Assembly: GCF_002737765.1 (NCBI RefSeq) | Contig: NZ_PEGG01000251.1 | Coordinates: 1-6,455, forward strand | Source of the DNA: Caulobacter sp. B11 | GTDB taxonomy: Bacteria > Pseudomonadota > Alphaproteobacteria > Caulobacterales > Caulobacteraceae | Direction: 5' to 3' | DNA: 6,455 bases | Part shown: piece by piece, positions 1 through 4,924 of the stretch | How positions within the stretch are numbered: the stretch's first letter is position 1 | Layout of the letters: each line of letters opens with the position of its first letter | Program-made: the position numbers and the translations under genes | The notes under the pieces: generated by a model | What the model was told of the DNA's origin: nothing | Seen by the model: only the letters and a program-made list of their open reading frames with translations | The model's database searches: none

Positions 1-415
1 GAGGCGCGAGAAGAAACCACTGGATGTAGTCGGCGGCGGCCTGGGGCAGGCGGCGCTCCTCCGGCTCGAACACCGCGTAACGCAGATAGATGGTCTGCGG
101 GAAGGTCAGGGTGGCCTCGCCCATGTGCAGGAAATTCAGATAGGCGCCGAAATCGGGCTCGTCCGGGGTCACAACCAGGGGCGTCGGGCCATGGCGCGCC
201 GCCACATAGGCGCAGCCGGCGACGGATTCGCTGATCATGGTCTGGCCGTCGGTCAGGGTCGGCACCGTGCCCATCGGATTGAGGGCCAGGTAGTCGGGCT
301 CGGCGAAGCGCGGCGGGAAGGCCATCAGCTTCAGCTCATAGGCCGCGCCCAGCTCTTCTAGCGCCCACAGGATCCGAAACGAGCGCGCGCCGGCGCAGTG
401 ATAGAGCGTGAGCAT
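1..415 (-). CDS. Glutathione S-transferase family protein, N-terminal part (3' end outside window)
   Basis: The minus strand encodes at least 138 residues from an ATG at 415-413, open to the window edge, so the C-terminus is missing. The product begins MLTLYHCAGARSFRILWALE and has the thioredoxin-fold N-terminal GST domain (about residues 1-75): a beta strand, then Ser12 in the usual position of the catalytic Ser/Cys/Tyr, an ALEELG helix, a VP pair at 51-52 (the conserved cis-proline), and E63-S64, which in this family contacts the gamma-glutamyl part of glutathione. The start of the all-helical C-terminal domain follows (from about 85). Known family role: conjugation or thiol chemistry with glutathione in the cytosol; the substrate cannot be told. 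The upstream GGGGGA stretch (422-427) is a weak ribosome site. It lies downstream of the flagellar genes on the same strand, but nothing ties it to motility. Confidence 0.88.
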   Translation of the reverse strand, partial: MLTLYHCAGARSFRILWALEELGAAYELKLMAFPPRFAEPDYLALNPMGTVPTLTDGQTMISESVAGCAYVAARHGPTPLVVTPDEPDFGAYLNFLHMGEATLTFPQTIYLRYAVFEPEERRLPQAAADYIQWFLLAP

Positions 416-445
416 GGTTGTTCCCCCGAGGCGACATTGCGCCGG

Positions 446-937
446 TCAAGCATAGCGCAAGGCGAGGAAGAGAAAATGCGCCGCGTCAGGCGTCGCAGGC
501 CTTGAAGAAGGCCGCGACCTGTTCGCGGTCGGCGGGGCCGCCGCGATGCTGTGCGAGCGGCCGGCGTTAAGGATCGCCAGGTCGCCGGTGCGGCGAAAAT
601 TGCCTAGCGCCGGTGAGTCGCGGTCGGCCTGGGCCTCCAGAAGTCCGCCCTCGGTCCCGCCGACGGCGGCGAACCGCGACAGCTTGCCGCCCGAACTGAC
701 CGACAGGGTGCGGCCCGACACCCCCGAGGCGCTGAGCGTCACGACCTTTGAGCCTGGAGCGCAGGTCATCATCATCAAGACCTCGTCGCTCGACGGGCGG
801 CCATAGGCCAGCTTGGGCGGCTCATCGGCATTGTTCAGGAAGGCCCAGCCGTAGCCGGGCAGGGCGGCCTGCTGGTGGGCGCAGCCCGCCACGGACAGGG
901 CCAGAATGAAGCCGGACAGGGCCAGACGACGAGGCAT
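446..937 (-). CDS. Small uncharacterised lipoprotein, C-terminus apparently frameshifted
   Basis: As read, 163 residues. The start at 937 has a strong AAGGAG (952-947) 8 bases upstream. Residues 1-18 form a lipoprotein signal with lipobox V-A-G-C, so Cys19 should be lipidated and the protein exported and membrane-anchored. The body is Gly/Ser/Ala-rich, probably beta-structured, with no domain I recognise. After about residue 135 the as-read sequence becomes Arg/Pro/Ser-rich and unlike the rest. Adding one C to the coding-strand run CCCC (537-534) instead gives an amphipathic tail, ADREQVAAFFKACDA, ending at a TGA at 488-486, total 150 residues. The restored tail adds Cys148, which could pair with Cys59. 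I therefore think the real gene is 486-937 and that the read-through to 446 is an artefact or a mutation. It sits 75 bases after flgH on the same strand and may be co-transcribed; a flagellar role is not shown. Confidence 0.75.
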   Translation of the reverse strand: MPRRLALSGFILALSVAGCAHQQAALPGYGWAFLNNADEPPKLAYGRPSSDEVLMMMTCAPGSKVVTLSASGVSGRTLSVSSGGKLSRFAAVGGTEGGLLEAQADRDSPALGNFRRTGDLAILNAGRSHSIAAAPPTANRSRPSSRPATPDAAHFLFLALRYA

Positions 938-1012
938 GCGAAGCGCTCCTTGGATCAGGATAACGCCCCGGCTGGATCAAGGTTCAGTGGATCGCCTCGC
1001 CGTCTCGGCTCA

Positions 1013-1741
1013 CTAGAACGGCGAGAAACGCTCCACCAGCGCCTGGCCCCCCGGGGTCTTCTGAACGCGGCTGATGTCGCCCCGACCGCCGTAGCTGATG
1101 CGCGCTTCGGCGATCTGGGTGTGTTTGATGGTGTTGGCCGACGAGATGTCCTCGGGACGCACGATGCCGGCCACGGTCAGCTGCCGCAGTTCGGAATTGG
1201 TGCGCACCTCCTGGGTGCCCTGGATCACCAGGTTGCCGTTGGGCATCACGCCGCTGACGATGGCCGCGATGGTCAGGCTGATCTTTTCCGACCGGCTGAC
1301 CGCGCCGGAGCCGGCGTGCGAGAAGGTCGAGTTGGTGCCGATGGCGTTGGCGGGATCGAAGCCGCCCGGCAGGATCTTGCCGAGACTGGATTCCAGGCCG
1401 AGGAAATTGCTGATCCCGGCCTGGGTGTCATTGGCGCGGCTCGACTTGGACGAGTTGGAGGTGCTGGCGCTGTCGTCGATGTCGATCTGAACGGTCAGGA
1501 TGTCGCCGACCCGGCTGGCGCGCTGGTCGTTGAAGAAGGCCCGGGCGCCCACCCGCCACAGCGAGTTGGCCGAGGCGGCCTGTGGGGCGGGTTCGCGGCT
1601 GGCCACGAAGGTCGGGGTCATCGGGGCCAGTTGGGCGGGATAGCCGACGGGGGCCAGTTCGGGCCCTTTCACAGCTTCCTTGACGGTGGAGCAGGCGGCG
1701 AGCGGGGCGAGCAGGATGAGAGCGATCAGGGCGGGGCGCAT
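1013..1741 (-). CDS. flgH: Flagellar L-ring lipoprotein FlgH
   Basis: 242 residues, usual family length. It assembles into the outer-membrane L-ring, the bushing through which the flagellar rod turns. Residues 1-16 are a lipoprotein signal peptide with lipobox L-A-A-C, so Cys17 is the lipidated residue. After a variable Pro/Ala stretch comes the L-ring domain: SLWRVGARAFFNDQRASRVGD at about 60-80, then a Ser/Asn/Thr-rich middle, NGNLVIQG (168-175), GIVRPEDI (192-199) and AEARISYGGRG (211-221), ending in the typical Pro-Phe. It is the last recognisable flagellar gene of the minus-strand operon. Its start is 12 bases after the flgA stop, and its ribosome site (GAGGT) overlaps that TAG stop, suggesting translational coupling. 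No clear terminator hairpin follows it. Confidence 0.96.
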   Translation of the reverse strand: MRPALIALILLAPLAACSTVKEAVKGPELAPVGYPAQLAPMTPTFVASREPAPQAASANSLWRVGARAFFNDQRASRVGDILTVQIDIDDSASTSNSSKSSRANDTQAGISNFLGLESSLGKILPGGFDPANAIGTNSTFSHAGSGAVSRSEKISLTIAAIVSGVMPNGNLVIQGTQEVRTNSELRQLTVAGIVRPEDISSANTIKHTQIAEARISYGGRGDISRVQKTPGGQALVERFSPF

Positions 1742-1753
1742 GGGATCTGACCT

Positions 1754-2497
1754 CTAGCGCGCGGCGTAGCGCGCGGCGGTGGAACGGGTGGACTTCAGGC
1801 GCAGGGCCTGGGGACCGACGGCGGCGGCGCCGGGGCCCGTGGCCACGGCGTCGATGATCTTCTTGCTGGCGATGTTCTGGATCGACAGGCTTTCGCCGCT
1901 CGACGCCGCCGCCATGGCCTTTCCCTGAAGGATCAGGGAGACGCCTTCGTTCTCATAGGTGACCGCGACCATGTCGCCGGCCTTGATCACCATCGGCGCC
2001 GACACGTCGCGCAGCAGGGCGGCGGCGCCCTGGCGGAGGGGGCGGCGGACGGTCATGCCGATCATGGCGTCGGGATCGGAGGCCGCGTCGCTGGGAGCGG
2101 CGGCGACCTTGGTCCAGGTCAGGTCCTGTGGCTGGACGATCTCGCCGGCGTTCAGGCTGCGGGCATAGGCAAGAACTTCCACATTGCCGCGCGGCGCCCC
2201 GGCGAGGGCGGTTGATGCGCCCTGGCGCACGATGATGCGGCGCAGGCCCTGGGCGTTGTCCCAGTCCAGACCGGCCCGGCGGGCGGCCATCTGCACCTGG
2301 CCGGCGTCGAGGACGACGCTGGGACCCACCCGGTTGGCGACCAGCAGGTCGGAGGCCGCGCCCGCGCCCTCGAACAGATCGCCCAGGGTCACGCGACCGT
2401 CGGCGTCGAGCGTCTCGCCGCGCAGCGAGACGGCCTGGCCGGCTAGGGCCGGGCTGGCGATCAGCAGGGCGGCGATTGAAAGGACGAGGGCTTTCAT
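1754..2497 (-). CDS. flgA: Flagellar basal body P-ring formation chaperone FlgA
   Basis: 247 residues. FlgA is a periplasmic chaperone that lets FlgI assemble into the P-ring around the rod. Residues 1-19 are a Sec signal peptide (Lys2, hydrophobic core, A-L-A before the predicted cut at Gly20). The N-terminal region contains VTLGDLFEGAG (36-46). A SAF-type domain spans about 106-168, with VLAYARSLNAGEIVQPQDL. The conserved C-terminal beta region runs from about 169 to 220, including the GDMVAV, GKA and IQNIASKKII stretches. The last few residues (AARYAAR) come from a perfect 12-bp tandem duplication that includes the stop codon. The start lies only 4 bases after the flgG stop and its GAGG ribosome site is within the end of flgG, so its translation probably depends on flgG translation. 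In Caulobacter this gene was called flaD. Confidence 0.95.
   Translation of the reverse strand: MKALVLSIAALLIASPALAGQAVSLRGETLDADGRVTLGDLFEGAGAASDLLVANRVGPSVVLDAGQVQMAARRAGLDWDNAQGLRRIIVRQGASTALAGAPRGNVEVLAYARSLNAGEIVQPQDLTWTKVAAAPSDAASDPDAMIGMTVRRPLRQGAAALLRDVSAPMVIKAGDMVAVTYENEGVSLILQGKAMAAASSGESLSIQNIASKKIIDAVATGPGAAAVGPQALRLKSTRSTAARYAAR
1755..1778. repeat. 12-bp perfect tandem duplication at the 3' end of flgA
   Basis: The unit TAGCGCGCGGCG occurs twice back to back (1755-1766 and 1767-1778). On the coding strand it encodes the terminal Ala-Ala-Arg-Tyr-Ala-Ala-Arg of FlgA. The distal copy is followed by G, which turns the repeated TAC (Tyr) into TAG (stop). It looks like replication slippage and lengthens the FlgA tail by four residues. 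Confidence 0.9.
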
Positions 2498-2501
2498 CAG
2501 C

Positions 2502-3289
2502 TTAGGACCTCAGGTTCGAGGTGGCTTGCAGCATCTGGTCGGCGGTGGTGATGACCTTGGAGTTCATCTCGTAGGCCCGCTGGGCGACGATCAGCGAGGT
2601 GATCTCGCTGACCGCGTCGACATTGCTGGCCTCGGTGTAGTTCTGCATCAGGGCCCCGAAGCCGGGCTGGCCCGGCGCGGCGATGTTGGCGGCGCCCGAG
2701 GCGGCGGTTTCCATCAGCAGGTTGTCGCCCACCGCTTCCAGCCCGCCCTCGTTCATGAAGTTGGCCAGTTCGATCTGGCCGACCGTCTGGGGCTGGGCCG
2801 CGCCGGCGACCGTCACCTGGACCAGGCCGGTCTTGCCGATGGTGATGGCGGTGGCGTTCTGGGGATCGTGATGCCAGGCTGGACCGTGTAGCCGTCCTCG
2901 GTGACGATCTGGCCCTGGTCATTGGTCGAGAAGTTGCCGGCCCGGGTATAGGCGGTCTCGCCCGAGGGCAGCAGGATTTGCAGGAATCCCTTGCCCTGGA
3001 TGGCCACGTCCAGGGGGTTGTTGGTCAGGGTCGGGGTGCCCTGTTCATTGATGCGATAGACCGAGCCGGCCTTGACGCCGCCGCCCACCTGCACGCCGGT
3101 CGGCACCACATTGCCATCGCCCGACGACTGCGAGCCGGCCCGTTCGATGGTCTGGTACAGCAGGTCCTGGAACTCGGCCCGCTGACGCTTGAAGCCAACG
3201 GTGTTCATGTTGGCGATGTTGTTGGAGATGACTTCGACGTTCAGCTGCTGGGCTGACATGCCGGATGCGGCGGTGCGGAGAGCTTGCAT
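2502..3289 (-). pseudogene. flgG: Flagellar distal rod protein FlgG, interrupted by an apparent one-base deletion
   Basis: FlgG forms the distal rod linking proximal rod and hook through the P- and L-rings. The start at 3289 begins MQALRTAASGMSAQQLNV with the rod-family N-terminal motif ISNNIANMNTVGFKR (about 21-35) and NPLDVAIQGKGF (about 92-103). Good similarity ends at Pro143 (codon 2863-2861). The frame then runs through 15 unrelated residues to a TGA at 2815-2813. The expected continuation is in another frame, from QNATAITIGKTGLVQVTV to the conserved C-terminus EASNVDAVSEITSLIVAQRA and the stop at 2504-2502. Adding one C to the run 2864-2861 joins the halves into exactly 262 residues, the family's normal length. 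Everything outside that one base looks intact, so a sequence error is a serious possibility. If real, the strain should lack a complete rod and hook. It lies 12 bases after flgF and 4 before flgA. Confidence 0.93.
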
Positions 3290-3301
3290 CGTTCAGATTC
3301 C

Positions 3302-4039
3302 CTACTGGACCTTGCCCAAGCGCTCGACCGAGGAGCGCGACAGTTCGGCGGTCTGATCCATCATCTTGGCCATGCGCTCGTAGGCGCGGCTGACTTCGAT
3401 CAGTTTGGTGATTTGCAGAACCGATTGGACGTTGGAGGATTCCAGCATGCCCTGGTGGACGATGGCGTCCGGGGCCTGCTGGGGCTGTTCGTTTCCGACA
3501 TTGCGATAGAGGTTGTCGCCGTCCTTGCGCATCGAGGCGAGGTCGCCGAAGCGGGCCACGCCCACCTTGCCGATGCGCTCAGCGCCCTGGCTGACAGTGC
3601 CGTCGCGGGCGATGTTGACCGGGCCCTTGAGCGGGTCGATCAGGATCTCGCCGCCGCCGTCGTCCAGCACAGGGGCGCCGCCCTGGGTGGTCAGCTTGCC
3701 TTCCGGCCCCATGGTGAACCGGCCGTCGCGGGTGTAGCGCTCGCCGCTGGCGGTCGAGACCTTGAAGAAGCCCTGGCCCTCGATGGCGACATCGAAGTCG
3801 CCGCCGGTCTTGGTCAGGACGCCCTGGCCGAAGTCGCGGGCCACGCCGTCGTCGAGCACGAACTTGATCGGCGAGCCGCCGTCCAGCGTGCGGGCGGGGC
3901 TGCCGGGCTCGGTGCGGACCATCAGGTCCTCGACCTTGAAGCCGGCCGTATTGGCGTTGGCGATGTTGTTGGCCACGATGTCGAGTTCGCGGCGAAGCGT
4001 CATCTGGCGCGAAAGGCCGACATACAGCGCGTTGTCCAT
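3302..4039 (-). CDS. flgF: Flagellar proximal rod protein FlgF
   Basis: 245 residues, full length, first gene of the flgFGAH operon. FlgF is exported through the flagellar type III apparatus and forms part of the proximal rod. Family marks: N-terminal rod motif IVANNIANANTAGFK (21-35), central DFDVAIEGQGFFKV (81-94) with RYTRDGRF (101-108), and the C-terminal helix region QGMLESSNVQSVLQITKLIE (196-215) followed by VSRAYERM. The central lengths fit FlgF rather than FlgG, and the neighbouring flgG paralogue differs clearly in its middle. The start is preceded by no strong Shine-Dalgarno sequence, only a short leader of about 39 bases from the predicted sigma-54 start site, which could fold into a hairpin at its 5' end. 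Expression is probably timed by sigma-54 and FlbD, as known for this operon class in Caulobacter. Confidence 0.96.
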   Translation of the reverse strand: MDNALYVGLSRQMTLRRELDIVANNIANANTAGFKVEDLMVRTEPGSPARTLDGGSPIKFVLDDGVARDFGQGVLTKTGGDFDVAIEGQGFFKVSTASGERYTRDGRFTMGPEGKLTTQGGAPVLDDGGGEILIDPLKGPVNIARDGTVSQGAERIGKVGVARFGDLASMRKDGDNLYRNVGNEQPQQAPDAIVHQGMLESSNVQSVLQITKLIEVSRAYERMAKMMDQTAELSRSSVERLGKVQ

Positions 4040-4059
4040 GACGGGTTAACTCGAACGGC

Positions 4060-4078
4060 CGGCGCGACAAATGCGCCG
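4060..4078 (-). promoter_or_regulatory. Possible 5'-terminal mRNA hairpin in the flgF leader
   Basis: On the minus strand 4078-4060 reads CGGCGC, seven loop bases, GCGCCG: a perfect 6-bp GC stem. Counting from the sigma-54 -12 element, the predicted first base of the flgF mRNA is about 4078, so the stem would start at the extreme 5' end. Such hairpins can protect mRNA. The start site and the fold are inferred. Confidence 0.45.
4064..4076. repeat. Repeated element GCGAC(C)AAATGCGC, flgF-proximal copy
   Basis: GCGACAAATGCGC here matches 4185-4198 (GCGACCAAATGCGC) apart from one extra C. One copy lies at the predicted flgF start site, the other upstream of fliL. Such a near-identical pair in a 224-bp divergent control region suggests a shared regulator site, but no known motif is assigned. 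Confidence 0.5.
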
Positions 4079-4085
4079 CTCCCTC

Positions 4086-4104
4086 ACAAGCAACCCTCGT
4101 GCCA
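4086..4104 (-). promoter_or_regulatory. Sigma-54 promoter for the flgF-flgG-flgA-flgH operon
   Basis: On the minus strand 4104-4090 reads TGGCACGAGGGTTGC and is followed by T at 4089. This matches the sigma-54 consensus TGGCACG-N4-TTGCW at every fixed position, with the right spacing between the -24 GG (4103-4102) and the -12 GC (4091-4090). The predicted start is near 4078, giving a leader of about 39 bases before the flgF ATG. In Caulobacter, rod/ring operons of this tier are known to use sigma-54 with the activator FlbD. The upstream A-rich stretch 4108-4138 could hold a bend or IHF site, though I see no good IHF consensus match. Confidence 0.88.
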
Positions 4105-4128
4105 ACTCGAAAATCTCAATAGAAACAA

Positions 4129-4156
4129 CGAAAAAGAAGGTTAACGACCCTTTTCG
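4129..4156. promoter_or_regulatory. 28-bp symmetric element centred on GTTAAC
   Basis: CGAAAA (4129-4134), 5 bases, GTTAAC (4140-4145), 5 bases, TTTTCG (4151-4156): the outer arms are exact inverted repeats and share the dyad centre of the palindromic GTTAAC core. Read on either strand it is TTAA-N7-TTTC, a degenerate form of the CtrA box TTAA-N7-TTAA. The centre lies about 65 bp upstream of the predicted flgF start and about 121 bp upstream of the fliL start codon. A dimeric regulator site is inferred. Confidence 0.5.
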
Positions 4157-4160
4157 CGCG

Positions 4161-4179
4161 GAGTCTGCCGGGCAGATTC
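4161..4179. promoter_or_regulatory. 19-bp near-palindrome with a GANTC methylation site in each arm; possible FlbD/enhancer site
   Basis: GAGTCTGCCGGGCAGATTC pairs with itself at every position except one (4163/4177), around a single central base at 4170. Each arm contains a GANTC site (GAGTC 4161-4165, GATTC 4175-4179), the target of the cell-cycle methylase CcrM in Caulobacterales. The centre is about 92 bp upstream of the predicted flgF start, where sigma-54 enhancer (ftr) sites bound by FlbD are typically found. Assignment to FlbD is positional only; I cannot confirm its motif. Confidence 0.5.
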
Positions 4180-4184
4180 AGCCT

Positions 4185-4198
4185 GCGACCAAATGCGC
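4185..4198. repeat. Repeated element GCGAC(C)AAATGCGC, fliL-proximal copy
   Basis: GCGACCAAATGCGC is the second copy of the element at 4064-4076, in the same orientation with one extra C. It sits 15 bases upstream of the CtrA-type half-site that precedes fliL. Confidence 0.5.
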
Positions 4199-4212
4199 TT
4201 CAAAAGACATCG

Positions 4213-4238
4213 TTAACCATGCTCGGCCATGACTAGAG
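4213..4238 (+). promoter_or_regulatory. Probable CtrA-controlled fliL promoter (TTAACCAT half-site and -10)
   Basis: TTAACCAT at 4213-4220 is an exact match to the 8-base CtrA half-motif described for alphaproteobacteria. About a dozen bases downstream ACTAGAG (4232-4238) is a partial match to the Caulobacter housekeeping -10 (GCTANAWC), so the CtrA site would cover the -35, as is usual for CtrA-activated early flagellar promoters. The predicted start near 4243 leaves a short leader containing another GANTC (4244-4248) and the fliL ribosome site. The half-site is visible; promoter activity is inferred. Confidence 0.6.
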
Positions 4239-4249
4239 GTGTAGATTCC

Positions 4250-4254
4250 AAGGA
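4250..4254 (+). promoter_or_regulatory. fliL ribosome binding site that fixes the GTG start
   Basis: AAGGA ends 9 bases before the GTG at 4264. The nearest upstream in-frame ATG (4219) runs into a TAG within six codons, so GTG at 4264 is the only sensible start for fliL. Confidence 0.75.
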
Positions 4255-4263
4255 ACCGCGCGC

Positions 4264-4893
4264 GTGGCCAAAAAACCTGCCAAGGAAGCTCCTCCGCCCG
4301 AAGGCGAAGAGGGCGCCGTCGAGGGCGAAGCCCCCGCCAAGAAGAAGCCGCCGATCATTCTGATCGCCGCGGCCGCCGGCGTGCTGGTGCTGGGCGGCGG
4401 CGGGGCCGCGGCCTTCATGCTGCTCAAGCCCAAGCCCGCAGCCCATGACGAAAAGGGCGCCGGGGAGCACGGCAAGAAGGCGGACGAGAAGGACAAGAAA
4501 AAGGATAAGAAGAAGGAAGGCGAGCATGGCCCCGCCGCCGGCGCCGAGGGCGCGGCCGGCGCGCCGGTGATCAAGGAAGGGCCTGACGGCGTGGTGTTCT
4601 ACACCCTGCCGGACATCGTCGTGAACATGCAGTCCGCCGACGGCCGCTCGACCCTGCTCAAGCTGAAGCTGACCTTCGAGCTGCCCGACGAGGAAACCGC
4701 CGAGGCCCTGACCCCGAACCTTCCTCGCCTGTCGGACATGTTCCAGACCTTCTTGCGCGAACTTCGTCCCGAGGACCTCAACGGCAGCCAGGGCAGCTTC
4801 CAGCTGCGGGCCGAGTTGCTGCGGCGGGTCAATCTCGTCGCCGCGCCGTCGAAGGTGAACGCGGTGCTGATCGAGGAGATGCTGATCAACTAG
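4264..4893 (+). CDS. fliL: Flagellar basal body-associated protein FliL
   Basis: 209 residues from a GTG start. FliL is a single-pass inner-membrane protein that surrounds or contacts the stator units and supports motor torque; in Caulobacter it is needed for rotation rather than assembly. Residues 1-30 are a charged, Pro-rich cytoplasmic tail, about 31-54 the membrane segment (IILIAAAAGVLVLGGGGAAA...), and about 55-105 a low-complexity Lys/Asp/Glu/Gly/Ala linker with runs such as KKKDKKKEGEH. About 110-209 is the periplasmic FliL domain, related to stomatin/SPFH folds (VVFYTLPDIVVNM, LKLKLTFELP, ...LIEEMLIN). The linker is unusually lysine-rich and long. It is the first gene of the plus-strand fliL-fliM operon, 31 bases before fliM, and is probably switched on early by CtrA. 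Confidence 0.95.
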   Translation: MAKKPAKEAPPPEGEEGAVEGEAPAKKKPPIILIAAAAGVLVLGGGGAAAFMLLKPKPAAHDEKGAGEHGKKADEKDKKKDKKKEGEHGPAAGAEGAAGAPVIKEGPDGVVFYTLPDIVVNMQSADGRSTLLKLKLTFELPDEETAEALTPNLPRLSDMFQTFLRELRPEDLNGSQGSFQLRAELLRRVNLVAAPSKVNAVLIEEMLIN

Positions 4894-4908
4894 ATCCCCT
4901 TGGGATCT
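4892..4908 (+). promoter_or_regulatory. Intercistronic hairpin overlapping the fliL stop codon
   Basis: AGATCCC (4892-4898), loop CTT, GGGATCT (4902-4908): a perfect 7-bp inverted repeat that begins inside the fliL TAG and ends 16 bases before the fliM ATG. No T-run follows, so it is not a standard terminator. It could tune fliM translation or protect the upstream message. Confidence 0.55.
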
Positions 4909-4924
4909 GGCTGGGGCGAGACAC

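Noticed and set aside
437..460. Inverted repeat TTGCGC / GCGCAA as terminator between the lipoprotein and GST genes
   Set aside because: 6-bp stem with a 12-base loop and no T-run on either side; too weak to call a terminator.
957..980. Possible -35/-10 (TTGATC, TTATCC) for the lipoprotein gene on the minus strand, with repeated TGGATC at 951, 973 and 988
   Set aside because: Spacing is short and the -10 fits poorly. The predicted start would fall on the ribosome site. The TGGATC repeats are too short to carry weight.
875..1750. Plus-strand open frame of 291 codons opposite flgH
   Set aside because: Gly/Arg/Asp-rich shadow of flgH, which has a lipobox and conserved L-ring motifs.
2861..2864. 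Programmed frameshift or phase variation in flgG
   Set aside because: The run is only four or five bases, with no recognisable slippery heptamer or stimulatory structure noticed, and a second, unrelated gene shows the same deficit. Error or plain mutation is simpler.
2497..2922. Independent 141-codon gene in the third minus-strand frame across the flgG break
   Set aside because: Arg/Gly/Asp/Gln-rich out-of-frame reading of flgG. The frame containing the conserved FlgG C-terminus is the real one.
4108..4138. IHF binding site in the A-rich stretch upstream of the flgF sigma-54 promoter
   Set aside because: Location is suitable and the A/T content stands out, but I find no good match to WATCAANNNNTTR on either strand.
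3284..4144. Long plus-strand open frame of 286 codons opposite flgF
   Set aside because: It is the antisense of flgF, with Ala/Gly/Val/Leu/His-rich sequence typical of shadow frames in GC-rich DNA, and it runs through the sigma-54 promoter. FlgF on the other strand is unmistakable.
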